Part shown: positions 25,641 to 33,897 of the stretch, in pieces | Numbering within the stretch: the first letter of the stretch is position 1 | Layout: each line of letters begins with the position of its first letter | NCBI GenBank assembly: GCA_937900415.1 | Contig: CALCEY010000004.1 | Location: 62,001 to 126,000 of the forward strand | Length of the DNA stretch: 64,000 nucleotides | Origin: an uncultured Clostridia bacterium | Lineage (GTDB): Bacteria; Bacillota; Clostridia; Peptostreptococcales; Anaerovoracaceae | Direction of reading: 5' to 3' | Notes under the pieces: generated by a model | What the model was told of the DNA's origin: nothing | The model's database searches: none | The model's input: the letters and a program-made list of their open reading frames with translations, nothing else | Position numbers and translations under genes: made by a program

Positions 25641-27395
25641 TTAAAACCATATTGTCAGATGTTCTGCGATAGGTCCCAGCGCCAATGCAGGGAAGAATGT
25701 CAATGCGGCAAATATATAAACTACAAATACGAGAATTATTGTAAATCCTGTATTGTCAGTGCGCAGCGTTCCTACCGTTGCGCTTACGCTCTTCTTTGCC
25801 AGCAGCGAACCCGCTATCGCCAGCTGAGCTATAATCGCTATGTATCTTCCGAAAAACATAGCCAGTCCCGCAGTTACGTTCCAGAACAGGCTGTTGTCCG
25901 CAAGTCCTTCAAATCCTGAACCGTTGTTGGCCGCAGATGACGAATATTCATAAAGCACCTGCGAAAGTCCGTGAAATTCAGGGTTTGTGATGCCCGCAAG
26001 GCCTGCGTCAGTTGAAACCGCCAAAGCTGAGAAACCCAGAATAAGCAGCGGATGAACAAGCAGACATATAGCAACAAGCTTCATTTCTTTTCCTTCAATC
26101 TTCTTTCCGAGATATTCAGGAGTACGTCCTACCATAAGTCCGCATATGAATACGGCAAGAATTACATACATTACCATATTCATCAGACCTACGCCCTTTC
26201 CTCCGAATACGCAGTTAAGCATCATGTGAAGAAGCGGAACCATTCCTCCCAGCGGGGTCAGTGTGTCGTGCATGTTATTTACCGTGCCTGTCGTAAACGA
26301 CGTGGTTACAGTAGTAAATAATGCTGACTGGTCTACTCCGAATCTTACTTCCTTGCCTTCCATGCTGCCCATATCCTGGCTTATACCGGCGCTCTCTAAA
26401 ACAGGGTTTCCGGCCATCTCTGAGGAATAGCATACTGAAAGGCCTACCAGAAAGAGTATCGACATAGCTCCGAAAATTGTTCTTCCCTGTTTTCCGAACA
26501 CAGGCTCTTTAGCGACCATGCTTCCGTTAAGCTTAAGCATATTTTCTTCTCCCGCTGAAAGAATCTCTCTCTTTCTGTCCTGGCACATCTTGCCGAAGGT
26601 GAGCACACATGCCCCCGGCAGTATCATCATTGAAATAAGTTCCGTTATATCTGTTATTATAGTAGGGTTTTCAAACGGCGTAGCTGAATTCGCTCCGAAG
26701 AAGCCGCCGCCGTTGGTTCCTAGGTGCTTTATTATTTCAAGCGACGCTACAGGTCCCATAGCAAAATCCTGGAATTTGTCGGTGATTGTCGATACGGTGT
26801 AGTTGGAGCCAACCGTCTGAGGGCAACCCTGCCATACCAAAACGAGTCCGAATACTACGCACCACGGAATGAATATTCTTGTGGTGATTCTTACCATGTC
26901 CTCATAGAAGTTTCCGAGGTTCTTTTTCTTTCCTGCAAGACCTCTCGAAAAAGCCATGCAGGCTGCGTATCCGGAAGCCGCCGAAGTGAACATCATGAAT
27001 GTTATTACCAGCATCTGACTCAAATATGAAAGTCCGGATTCCCCCGAATAGTGCTGCAAGTTTGTGTTTGTCATAAAGCTTATTATCGTATTAAACGACA
27101 GGTCAGCCGACATTCCCTCTATTCCATTAGGATTAAAGAACAGACCATACTGTAATCTCAATATCATATATCCTGTGAAAACCATTACAGCGTTAGTCAT
27201 CAGCAGATTAAGCGTGTAAGTTTTCCATGTCATTCCTACTCTGTCTATACGACAAATTTTATAAATTCCATTATCTATTCTGTCAAAGACAGGATCTGCA
27301 AATGTTTTTTGATTTGTCGCAATGTGGTACATATATTTTCCCATCGGGATAACACATGCCACAAAGATCAAAAGCGTCAATACTATCTGCAACAT
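25641..27395 (-). CDS. kdpA: Potassium-transporting ATPase channel-like subunit KdpA
   Basis: K+-binding membrane subunit of Kdp, related to Trk/Ktr channels. Pore-loop segments such as TNTNLQHYSGESGLS, NGGGFFGANSATPFEN and YEYSSSAANNGSGFEGL are present, with about ten helices. I start at the ATG at 27395 (MLQIVLTLLIFVACVIP), preceded by GGAGG; 16 further upstream codons would overlap the kdpF end region and do not resemble KdpA. The length is then 584 residues. Confidence 0.96.
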   Translation of the reverse strand: MLQIVLTLLIFVACVIPMGKYMYHIATNQKTFADPVFDRIDNGIYKICRIDRVGMTWKTYTLNLLMTNAVMVFTGYMILRLQYGLFFNPNGIEGMSADLSFNTIISFMTNTNLQHYSGESGLSYLSQMLVITFMMFTSAASGYAACMAFSRGLAGKKKNLGNFYEDMVRITTRIFIPWCVVFGLVLVWQGCPQTVGSNYTVSTITDKFQDFAMGPVASLEIIKHLGTNGGGFFGANSATPFENPTIITDITELISMMILPGACVLTFGKMCQDRKREILSAGEENMLKLNGSMVAKEPVFGKQGRTIFGAMSILFLVGLSVCYSSEMAGNPVLESAGISQDMGSMEGKEVRFGVDQSALFTTVTTSFTTGTVNNMHDTLTPLGGMVPLLHMMLNCVFGGKGVGLMNMVMYVILAVFICGLMVGRTPEYLGKKIEGKEMKLVAICLLVHPLLILGFSALAVSTDAGLAGITNPEFHGLSQVLYEYSSSAANNGSGFEGLADNSLFWNVTAGLAMFFGRYIAIIAQLAIAGSLLAKKSVSATVGTLRTDNTGFTIILVFVVYIFAALTFFPALALGPIAEHLTIWF

Positions 27396-27420
27396 ATTTG
27401 TCTTATCCTCCAAAATTAAA

Positions 27421-27498
27421 TTACAGTTTTTCAGGATGTACAAGCGCGTACACCAGATACAGCGACAGAGCTGCGATTATTATTCCTAAAATTATCAT
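27421..27498 (-). CDS. kdpF: KdpF small stabilising subunit, 25 aa
   Basis: Translated by hand: MIILGIIIAALSLYLVYALV followed by HPEKL. This is the classical KdpF pattern, one hydrophobic helix ending in a Y-AL-P-E-K motif. GGAGGG lies upstream of the ATG. It overlaps the end of the preceding 37-residue ORF by four bases (ATGA). It ends 25 bases before kdpA. KdpF is a lipid-like stabiliser of the KdpABC complex in E. coli. Easily missed because of its size. Confidence 0.88.
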   Translation of the reverse strand: MIILGIIIAALSLYLVYALVHPEKL

Positions 27499-27608
27499 TC
27501 TTCTGTCCCTCCGTTCTTATCGTCTATCTGGCTGCTGCACCATTTAGTCAGAAGCCACATAAGACCGAAGCTGACCAGCAAAGTTAATATCATTGCTAAA
27601 TCCAACAT
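27495..27608 (-). CDS. 37-residue membrane ORF heading the kdp operon
   Basis: Translated by hand: starts MLDLAMILTLLVSFGLMWLL, then a short polar tail TKWCSSQIDDKNGGTEE. One hydrophobic helix (about 2-22). It has the best ribosome site in the operon, AAGGAGG seven bases before the ATG, and its stop overlaps the kdpF start (ATGA), so translation is coupled. From general knowledge, the C. acetobutylicum kdp region also begins with two small hydrophobic ORFs, and this looks like the first of such a pair. Function unknown. Confidence 0.7.
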   Translation of the reverse strand: MLDLAMILTLLVSFGLMWLLTKWCSSQIDDKNGGTEE

Positions 27609-27654
27609 CGTTATTACCTCCTTTTTAACAGCCTGCTGTTCTAACAACTGCTTG

Positions 27655-27684
27655 ATAATACCATTTAAAATTAAAAGTTGTCAT
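27655..27684 (-). promoter_or_regulatory. Predicted promoter of the kdp operon
   Basis: Minus strand: ATGACA (-35, 27679-27684), 18-base spacer, TATTAT (-10, 27655-27660) with TG one base upstream (extended -10). It lies about 47 bases before the first small ORF. I found no clear KdpE site, but AT-rich sequence just upstream of the -35 would be the place to look. Confidence 0.55.
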
Positions 27685-27710
27685 AAAGAAAAATCAGCAT
27701 GTATTAAGAA

Positions 27711-27747
27711 GACATTAAAAAAGCCGCCCCTCTTTAGCAAGGCGGTT
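27711..27747 (-). terminator. Terminator upstream of the kdp promoter
   Basis: Minus-strand stem AACCGCC/GGCGGCTT (plus coordinates 27741-27747 and 27721-27728), followed by TTTTAATG. It separates transcription arriving from bofA from the kdp promoter. Confidence 0.65.
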
Positions 27748-28027
27748 CTCACGTTCTTTATTATCAAAAAATATTATGAGCTTAAAAAATTTACAGGCGA
27801 TATTGCAGCAAACGATATAAAAAATAAGAGCCAAATAAATATAGGAAGAAAACTACAGAAAAGATGAGGAAAATATTATCTGATTAACTGTCGCTGAATA
27901 AGGTTATGCCGTCAGAGAAACGGAAATTTAAATCGACTCGTTGAAAGCTTCCCCGCTTCTTTTTCCTCTTATTCCATGTATCTGCCTGTGAATTAAAAAA
28001 ACAGATTTCCTTGTGTCCCGTATTAAG
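27748..28027. other. AT-rich spacer between kdp and bofA
   Basis: About 280 bases with no start codon plus ribosome site on either strand and no recognised RNA. It probably is the 3' untranslated region of bofA before the terminator at 27711-27747. Confidence 0.4.
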
Positions 28028-28291
28028 TCACAAAGCTGTAAATATCAGCAGGAGAACGGCGCCCGGAAGTCCCAAAACCCCAACAATGGCCGCATTAAAC
28101 ATATTCAGCGGAATAAATACTTCAAAATTTGAGCCCACGAGATTAAACAGAAAGATAAATAATCCCCCTATAAGGCTGTTGATAACTAATTTCAGTATAG
28201 CTTTAAGAGGCCACACGAAAAGGCGGCCAAAAATAAATATTAAAAGTATCGCTCCCACGTAAGTAAGAAAAACACCTATATCCAGTCCCAT
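28028..28291 (-). CDS. bofA: BofA-family pro-sigma-K processing inhibitor homologue
   Basis: An 87-residue hydrophobic protein with two or three membrane segments. The C-terminal block PLNMFNAAIVGVLGLPGAVL is the BofA-family signature. In B. subtilis BofA holds the SpoIVFB protease inactive until the forespore signal. GGAGGAAGAG precedes the ATG. Its place downstream of dnaX-ebfC-recR-yaaL matches B. subtilis, but here a terminator and an inverted yaaL separate it from recR. It hints at a sporulating or recently non-sporulating lineage. Confidence 0.85.
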   Translation of the reverse strand: MGLDIGVFLTYVGAILLIFIFGRLFVWPLKAILKLVINSLIGGLFIFLFNLVGSNFEVFIPLNMFNAAIVGVLGLPGAVLLLIFTAL

Positions 28292-28447
28292 AATCTCTTC
28301 CTCCGGATTTTATTCTGCCAAACTATTTTTCCGTCATCTTTTTTTCTTTTTGTCCTCCCGGCGCAGCCGGTAAATTCACTGCGCTTGTATAAAATATGTC
28401 CTCTTGGAATAAAATAGAATTAAATAAGCAAGAAAGGTGTGATTACA

Positions 28448-28723
28448 TTGACTAATTCTATTCGGGAAAAATTCTTCAAAGGATATGCTCTCGCATGCGA
28501 AAAGGTAAAAGGAGCCAATGCCCTAAAGCCAAATGTTTCCGAAAGCGATCTCTTGTACAGCTCTCTCACCTCTGCCCATTCTGAACTTGAACAGGCCGTA
28601 TCCACATTCAATGAACTTACAGACGATAAAGCTATCGACTACGCTTCATATAATCTTCTGGCTGCAAAGGCCAAATACTCGTATCTGATTCAACTTGCTA
28701 AAGAAAAAAATTTATCTCTCTGA
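28448..28723 (+). CDS. YaaL-like (DUF2508) small protein, inverted relative to neighbours
   Basis: A 91-residue helical protein. The second half (SELEQAVSTFNELTD, then AIDYASYNLLAAKAKYSYLI) has the DUF2508/YaaL pattern. In B. subtilis yaaL sits between recR and bofA on the same strand; here the gene is in the same slot but on the opposite strand. I choose the TTG at 28448, with AAAGGTG eight bases upstream; a GTG at 28439 would overlap that ribosome site. The last codons and stop form the left arm of the terminator at 28714-28744. Function unknown. Confidence 0.72.
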   Translation: MTNSIREKFFKGYALACEKVKGANALKPNVSESDLLYSSLTSAHSELEQAVSTFNELTDDKAIDYASYNLLAAKAKYSYLIQLAKEKNLSL

Positions 28724-28744
28724 GATTTTCTCAGAGAGATTTTA
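28714..28744. terminator. Bidirectional terminator overlapping the yaaL stop codon
   Basis: Perfect 12-bp stem ATCTCTCTGAGA (28714-28725) and TCTCAGAGAGAT (28729-28740). TTTT follows on the plus strand and a long T run (AAATTTTTTT) on the minus strand. It ends both yaaL and the dnaX-ebfC-recR operon, and the yaaL TGA lies within the stem. Confidence 0.9.
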
Positions 28745-28762
28745 ACATTTGTATAATAATAT

Positions 28763-29362
28763 TTAAAGTTCTCTGCGGCCTTCCATCGCTTTAAGGAGAG
28801 TCACTTCGTCGGCATATTCAAGGTCTCCGCCTACAGGTAAGCCATGAGCTATTCTTGTGACCTTTATTCCGGCAGGCTTTATGAGTCTGGCTATGTACAT
28901 TGCCGTCGCTTCCCCCTCAATATTGGGGTTTGTGGCTATGATCAGCTCCTTCACGTCGCTTGTCTGAAGCCTTTCTATCAGCGATTTCAAATTTATGTCC
29001 TCAGGACCTATCCCCTCCATAGGCGAAATTACCCCGTTGAGAACGTGATATAATCCGTCAAACTCTTTTATTCTTTCCATAGCCATGACGTCTCTGGGAC
29101 TTTCAACAACGCAAATCACATCTTTTCGGCGGCTGTCGTCTGCGCATATCACGCACGGGTCATTATCTGTCAGATTTCCGCATACGCTGCAATACTTCAT
29201 GTCGCGTTTGGCGTCTGTAATGGAATCTGCCAGCGCTTTGGCCTCCGAATCCTCATATGAAAGTATGTAAAAAGCCAAGCGCTGCGCTGACTTATAGCCT
29301 ATGCCGGGAAGCTTTGAAAGCTCGCCTATCAGCTTGGCAAGCGGCTTAGGATATTGTTTCAT
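28763..29362 (-). CDS. recR: Recombination mediator RecR
   Basis: Works with RecFO to load RecA on gapped DNA. The 199 residues have an N-terminal HhH (LIGELSKLPGIGYKSAQRLA), a zinc finger CSVCGNLTDNDPCVIC near residue 57-72, and a Toprim domain from about 80 (VICVVESPRDVMAM). It starts 31 bases after ebfC and ends the operon. Confidence 0.97.
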   Translation of the reverse strand: MKQYPKPLAKLIGELSKLPGIGYKSAQRLAFYILSYEDSEAKALADSITDAKRDMKYCSVCGNLTDNDPCVICADDSRRKDVICVVESPRDVMAMERIKEFDGLYHVLNGVISPMEGIGPEDINLKSLIERLQTSDVKELIIATNPNIEGEATAMYIARLIKPAGIKVTRIAHGLPVGGDLEYADEVTLLKAMEGRREL

Positions 29363-29393
29363 CGTTTTCTCCCTGTATTCCGTCTGCCAGGGC

Positions 29394-29741
29394 TTAGAGT
29401 CCCGGGATTCCCAGTCCGCCGGTTATTTTGCTCATTTCTGCATTGGAAATCTCGTCGATTTGACGAAGTCCCTCGTTGACTGCCACCATAATCAGATCCT
29501 GAAGCATTTCAACATCATCCGCGTCTACAACCTCAGGTTTTATTTCCAGCTTAGTCACTTCCTTTTTGCCGCTTACAGTCACAGTTACGGCTCCGCCTCC
29601 GGCTGTGGTCGTAACTTCTTTTTCCTCTATTTCAGCCTGCATCATCTCCATCTTTCTCTGCATTGCCTGCATCTGCTGGAGCTGCTTCTGCATTCCGCCT
29701 CCTGATGAAGGTTTCTTTCCGGCTCTCATTCCTTTTCCCAT
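29394..29741 (-). CDS. ebfC: YbaB/EbfC nucleoid-associated protein
   Basis: A 115-residue DNA-binding protein with a Met/Gln-rich N-terminus (QKQLQQMQAMQRKMEMMQ) and the conserved TAGGGAVTVTVSGKKEV core. Forms a tweezer-like dimer in other bacteria. Sits between dnaX and recR with 15- and 31-base gaps, the arrangement conserved across most bacteria. Function in recombination is suggested by this context. Confidence 0.95.
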   Translation of the reverse strand: MGKGMRAGKKPSSGGGMQKQLQQMQAMQRKMEMMQAEIEEKEVTTTAGGGAVTVTVSGKKEVTKLEIKPEVVDADDVEMLQDLIMVAVNEGLRQIDEISNAEMSKITGGLGIPGL

Positions 29742-29756
29742 GTTTATCCTCCTGTT

Positions 29757-31361
29757 TTATTCTATATCTATATTTATTCCAAGAATCTCGCCTGCCTCAG
29801 CAGCCAAATCTTCTATACTTTCTTCAGCTTCACGTTTTTTTCCGGCAGTTTCCCTGAGTGTACACTTTAAATGAAGTCTTTTGCCTATGTGAGCCTCCAT
29901 TAGGTCTTCTATCTGGGACCTTTTCTGTTCCACATAACGCTTTGTAAAGCTGCTGCAGGCAAGAACCGTAAAGCTATCGTCTTCTATGCTTTCAAGGGTT
30001 GTTCCGCTCCTTATGAGATTGAAGCTGCCTGCGCTTCCCTCTCCCTCTTCAAAGATTCTGTGCCAAAGCGCATCGTTATCGGCAGGCGATTGCTCTCTGC
30101 CTGTTTTCTGTCCGGCTGCCTGCGTTTCCGAAATTTCCTGCGACGGTTGCGTTTTCTCTGTAACCGTTTCACGTTCCAAGGCTTTAGGCGTTTCCTGCGA
30201 TGATTCATGAGAAACGGCTCTTTCTGCCGAATAAACGGGGTTCTTCCTCTGTCTGACAGGAGTATATACGGTTTCTGTCTCTCCGCCCGCCGCTATTGCC
30301 ACTATGGCAAGTTCCAGCAAAACCCTTGGATTGGTTGACCATCTGGCGTCATTTATAGTCTTTGAAAGTCTGGTGATTGCATAATCAATTTCCTCTACTG
30401 AAATCTGTTTGCTTTGCTCCTCTATCCGTCTCAAATTTTCCTGCGACATATTGAGCATATCGCAGGCGTTCTTGACGAACTTGGTTATAAGAAGTCCTCT
30501 GTAATGACCTACCCAGTCTTTCATTATCTGCCTTACATCTTTGCCCTCCTGAAGCACATCGTTTAAAAAAACCAGGGCTTCGGCTGATTTTTTAAGCAGC
30601 GCCAGTTCAGTCAGCTCTATGAAAAAGTCCTCTCCAGTAGTTCCGACATATTCAAGAACCTTGTCTCTGTCTATTACCGTATCGCCTCCGGCAAGCACCT
30701 GATCCAAAACGCTGAGGCCGTCTCTTACCGAGCCGTCGGCACAGTTTGCAAGAAGCCTCGCCGCATCTTCCGTTACTTCAACGTTTCTTTCCCTGCAAAT
30801 CTGCTTCATACTGTCTGCTATGACCTTTTGAGGAACTCTTCTGAAGTCAAGCCTCATACATCTGGATAAAATCGTCGCAGGAAGCTTTTGTGGCTCTGTG
30901 GTTGCCAAAATAAACATAACATGCTCAGGCGGCTCTTCCAGAGTTTTAAGAAGAGCATTGAACGCTCCTGACGACAGCATATGCACTTCGTCGATTATAT
31001 ACACCTTTTTTCTGCCTGCGGCAGGAGGATATTTGACGCTTTCCCTAAGCTCTCTGATATTCTCTACGCCGTTGTTTGAAGCTGCGTCTATCTCCACCAC
31101 ATCCATAAAACTGCCGTCTTTTATCGCTCTGCAATGGGCGCATGTTCCGCACGGCTTTTCTCCATCGGAAAGGCAGTTGACGCCCTTCGCTAAAATCCTC
31201 GCCGTAGTCGTCTTGCCTGTTCCCCTTGTTCCGCAGAAAAGATAGGCATGGCTTACGCTTTCTGTTTTTATCTGATTCCTCAGAATTTTTACTATATGCT
31301 CCTGTCCTAAAATCTCATCAAAGACTTCAGGTCTTTGCGTTCTGTATAAAGCAGTATACAT
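29757..31361 (-). CDS. dnaX: DNA polymerase III subunits gamma/tau
   Basis: Clamp-loader ATPase. Walker A GTRGTGKTTTAR, a zinc cluster CLSDGEKPCGTCAHC, Walker B IDEVHMLS and sensor region TTEPQKLPATILSRC lie in the first 230 residues. The C-terminal part (about 380 onward) is low-complexity and charged, the tau region. The start is the ATG at 31361 (MYTALYRTQRP) with AAGGAG seven bases upstream, giving 534 residues; the 25 codons upstream overlap the SRP RNA side and are not DnaX. I did not identify a slippery heptamer for making gamma. Confidence 0.96.
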   Translation of the reverse strand: MYTALYRTQRPEVFDEILGQEHIVKILRNQIKTESVSHAYLFCGTRGTGKTTTARILAKGVNCLSDGEKPCGTCAHCRAIKDGSFMDVVEIDAASNNGVENIRELRESVKYPPAAGRKKVYIIDEVHMLSSGAFNALLKTLEEPPEHVMFILATTEPQKLPATILSRCMRLDFRRVPQKVIADSMKQICRERNVEVTEDAARLLANCADGSVRDGLSVLDQVLAGGDTVIDRDKVLEYVGTTGEDFFIELTELALLKKSAEALVFLNDVLQEGKDVRQIMKDWVGHYRGLLITKFVKNACDMLNMSQENLRRIEEQSKQISVEEIDYAITRLSKTINDARWSTNPRVLLELAIVAIAAGGETETVYTPVRQRKNPVYSAERAVSHESSQETPKALERETVTEKTQPSQEISETQAAGQKTGREQSPADNDALWHRIFEEGEGSAGSFNLIRSGTTLESIEDDSFTVLACSSFTKRYVEQKRSQIEDLMEAHIGKRLHLKCTLRETAGKKREAEESIEDLAAEAGEILGINIDIE

Positions 31362-31418
31362 TGAAAAGCTCCTTCTACAAAAATCGCCCTTGAAAAGCTC
31401 CGCGCAGGCGTTGGAGAA

Positions 31419-31516
31419 GGCTAGTCTGCGGCACATAAGAACTTCCGCTTATTGCTGCTTCCTTCCGGACCTGACAAGGTTCACAGTGTCCTATTGCGCA
31501 GGACCCAAACCATGCC
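31419..31516 (-). ncRNA. ffs: Signal recognition particle RNA (small, 4.5S-like)
   Basis: The minus strand carries the universal SRP apical motif CAGGTCCGGAAGGAAGCAGC (Ffh-binding loop and GGAA tetraloop). Flanking sequences pair in a long hairpin: GGTTTGGGTCCTGCGC at the 5' side with GCCGCAGACTAGCC at the 3' side. About 98 nucleotides, so no Alu domain, unlike the 270-nucleotide B. subtilis scRNA. It lies just upstream of dnaX as in B. subtilis. Exact ends are estimated from pairing. Confidence 0.9.
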
Positions 31517-31730
31517 GGGCGAAGCTTTCCAAAGGCAATTTTCAGTTACTAATTTATTATATTGTTTTTTCCCATCAAAGTCAATATACCTTGCCAAAGT
31601 CTCTCCTGCTTCAGAAGAAAAAACGTCTGCACTGCCGCACGCTCCCGACCTGCCCGGCAAACGGCAAGTCTTAGCCTAAAGTTCAAAGAGACATTGAGCA
31701 TAAAGGAATTTTCAATGCTCAAAGCGTCCT
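31517..31730. other. Spacer between ligA repeats and SRP RNA
   Basis: Expected to hold the SRP RNA promoter on the minus strand. An 8-bp inverted repeat TTGAGCAT (31694-31701) and ATGCTCAA (31715-31722) lies here; it has only a weak T tail on the minus strand and may end ligA transcription. Nothing else recognised. Confidence 0.4.
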
Positions 31731-31840
31731 TGACTTTCAGGAGTTCTGCAAAGATTTCCTTGACCTTCAGGAGCTCTGTAAAGATTTCCTCAACGTTCAG
31801 AAGTTCTGCAAAGATTTCCTCGACGTTCAGGAGCTCTGCG
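31731..31840. repeat. 30-bp tandem repeat, 3.7 copies, directly after ligA
   Basis: Units at 31731-31760, 31761-31790, 31791-31820 and a 20-base partial at 31821-31840. The shared core is TTCAGGAGTTCTGCAAAGAT with a few substitutions. Unit length is a multiple of three, so frames stay open on both strands; on the minus strand it reads as ten-residue repeats AELLNVEEIF. The block begins 36 bases after the ligA stop. Confidence 0.85.
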
Positions 31841-31875
31841 CTGCCTATCGCCTCAAAATGCAAAAGCTGTCGCTG

Positions 31876-33870
31876 TTATCCCTTCTTTATGCCCGGCGCG
31901 CCGTTTTCAAGCCAATCTATTATGGCAGTCTCATCTATTATGGAGATTCCCAGCTCCTTCGCCTTTTTATTCTTGGAAGAGCCGGACAATGTATCGTTAT
32001 TTATGAGATAATCGGTCTTGCTGCTGACCGAACCTGCGACCTTACCTCCCGCCTTTTCGATTTCGGCTTTAAGAGCTTCTCTGTTTTCAAAATTCTTCAG
32101 GCTTCCTGTTATGACAAATGTAAGTCCCGAAAGAATATCGCTGCCCTCATCCTCGCTTTCATCCAGATTGACCGCAGCTAAAATATCGGAAATATTCTTC
32201 ATATTTTTTTCGTCTGCAAAATAACGGATAAAACTCTCCGCCATCACATCTCCTATTCCGTCTATTGCTGTCAGCTCGTCAAACTCAAGAGATTGTATCT
32301 TCGACCACTTATTACGGCAATGTTTTGCAATCAGCCGTGCATTGGCCTTTCCTATACCCGGAATTCCAAGACTGTATAAAAGCCTGTCAGGCGTGGTGTT
32401 TTTTGCCTTTTCTACGGATTTTTTCAGATTTTCAAAAGATTTTTTTCCGAATCCCTCCATGTTTACAAATTCATCTCTGAATTTCTCTACGTCAAACAAG
32501 TCTGCCGGCTCCTTTATCAAACCTCTGGCGATAAGCTTTTCCAAAGACATTTCCGAAAGCCCCTCTATATTCATGGCGTCTCTTGACACGAACAGCGTAA
32601 AGCTCTTTATTTGCTTGGCCTGGCAATCGGGATTAGGGCACACGAGAGTTTCCACGCCGTTTTCGTTATCTATGAAAGTCCTGCTGCCGCATACAGGACA
32701 AATCTCAGGAATCTCAATATCATCGCTTTTAGTAAAATTTTCCCGTATCTGCGGGATTATCATGTTGGCCTTGTAAACGCTTATCCTGTCGCCTATACCA
32801 AGCTGAAGCTCACGCATTACGCTCACATTGTGGACAGAAGCTCTGCTCACCGTGGTTCCCTCAAGCTCTACCGGATCAAATACTGCTATAGGATTTATCA
32901 GCCCCGTTCTCGAAGCGCTCCACTCTATCTCTTTTAAAACAGTATCCTTAAGCTCGTCTTTCCACTTGAAAGCTATCGAATCTCTCGGAAACTTCGACGT
33001 CACCCCCAGCGACCGTCCGTATTCAATATCGTCATAAGCCAAAACCAGTCCGTCTGATGGGATCGGATTTTTATCAATCGCCTTTTCAAAGGAAAGCAAT
33101 TTTCTTTTAATATCCTCCGCCCCAACATGCCTGTATTCCACAACCTGAAAGCCTCTGTCTTCCAGCCACCTCAGCTGCTCTGTCCTTGCGGCGAAAGACT
33201 CGCCTTCTGCCAACACAAGACTGAAAGCATAAAATCTCACCCTTCTCTGTGCCGTTATACGGTTATTGAGCTGACGGACAGATCCGGAGCAGAGATTTCT
33301 CGGATTCTTGTATTTGGAACTTTCATCGGAAATATTCCTATTTATCTTCTCAAAATCATCATATGAAATGACAGCTTCGCCTCTCAGTACCAGCTCGCCT
33401 TTAAAATCTATGGAAAGCGGCAGGTTTATGAAAGTCTTTGCATTATTGGTCACAACCTCTCCCACCAGTCCGTTGCCTCTGGTAACAGCCTTATACAGCT
33501 TTCCGCCGCGATAAGTCAGAACTATGGTAAGACCGTCTAATTTCCATGACAATACGCCCTTCTGATTTCCAAGCCAAAAAATCAATTGATCCGGGTCCTT
33601 GGTTTTATCAAGGGAAAGCATCTTTTCAGGATGTGCCTCCTTTGTCAAATCCGAAAGAACTTCATAACCCACATTGACAGTCGGACTGGACGCCATGACT
33701 GTGCCGGTTTCCTTTTCAAGCGCTGAAAGCTCATCGTAAAGCTCATCATACTGCTGATTCGTCATTATCTCCCGGCTCTCCTGATAATATGCCCTGGAAG
33801 CTTCGTTAAGCGTAACAACCAGCTCTCTCATCCTGTTCATTTTTTCTTCTGAAATGCTTTTTTCAGCCAT
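31876..33870 (-). CDS. ligA: NAD-dependent DNA ligase LigA (divergent active-site motifs)
   Basis: Seals nicks with NAD. From the ATG at 33870 (GGAGA upstream) it has 664 residues. Domains in order: Ia (1-60), adenylation domain with catalytic Lys110 in LSWKLDGL, OB fold, zinc finger CPVCGS...CPNPDC near 400, HhH region and a C-terminal BRCT (about 585-660). Typical LigA has Glu two residues before the lysine and a TRGDG motif; here these are Ser and TRGNG, and the domain Ia Asp (DxEYD) is Asn. Overall fold and the pcrA-ligA context still argue for the housekeeping ligase. Downstream lies a tandem repeat. Confidence 0.93.
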   Translation of the reverse strand: MAEKSISEEKMNRMRELVVTLNEASRAYYQESREIMTNQQYDELYDELSALEKETGTVMASSPTVNVGYEVLSDLTKEAHPEKMLSLDKTKDPDQLIFWLGNQKGVLSWKLDGLTIVLTYRGGKLYKAVTRGNGLVGEVVTNNAKTFINLPLSIDFKGELVLRGEAVISYDDFEKINRNISDESSKYKNPRNLCSGSVRQLNNRITAQRRVRFYAFSLVLAEGESFAARTEQLRWLEDRGFQVVEYRHVGAEDIKRKLLSFEKAIDKNPIPSDGLVLAYDDIEYGRSLGVTSKFPRDSIAFKWKDELKDTVLKEIEWSASRTGLINPIAVFDPVELEGTTVSRASVHNVSVMRELQLGIGDRISVYKANMIIPQIRENFTKSDDIEIPEICPVCGSRTFIDNENGVETLVCPNPDCQAKQIKSFTLFVSRDAMNIEGLSEMSLEKLIARGLIKEPADLFDVEKFRDEFVNMEGFGKKSFENLKKSVEKAKNTTPDRLLYSLGIPGIGKANARLIAKHCRNKWSKIQSLEFDELTAIDGIGDVMAESFIRYFADEKNMKNISDILAAVNLDESEDEGSDILSGLTFVITGSLKNFENREALKAEIEKAGGKVAGSVSSKTDYLINNDTLSGSSKNKKAKELGISIIDETAIIDWLENGAPGIKKG

Positions 33871-33897
33871 AACGTCTGTCTCCAAAATGTAAAATCA

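Noticed and set aside
28433..28450. Shared GAAAGG-GTGATTAC-TTG sequence at the yaaL and DUF378 (62966-62984) starts
   Set aside because: It looks like a shared element, but it is explained by extended complementarity to the 16S rRNA 3' end before TTG start codons.
31549..31863. 104-residue minus-strand frame containing decapeptide repeats
   Set aside because: It starts at TTG with no ribosome site, overlaps the spacer before the SRP RNA and is open mainly because the repeat unit is a multiple of three; the plus strand is open too. Kept as a repeat and a finding, not as a gene.
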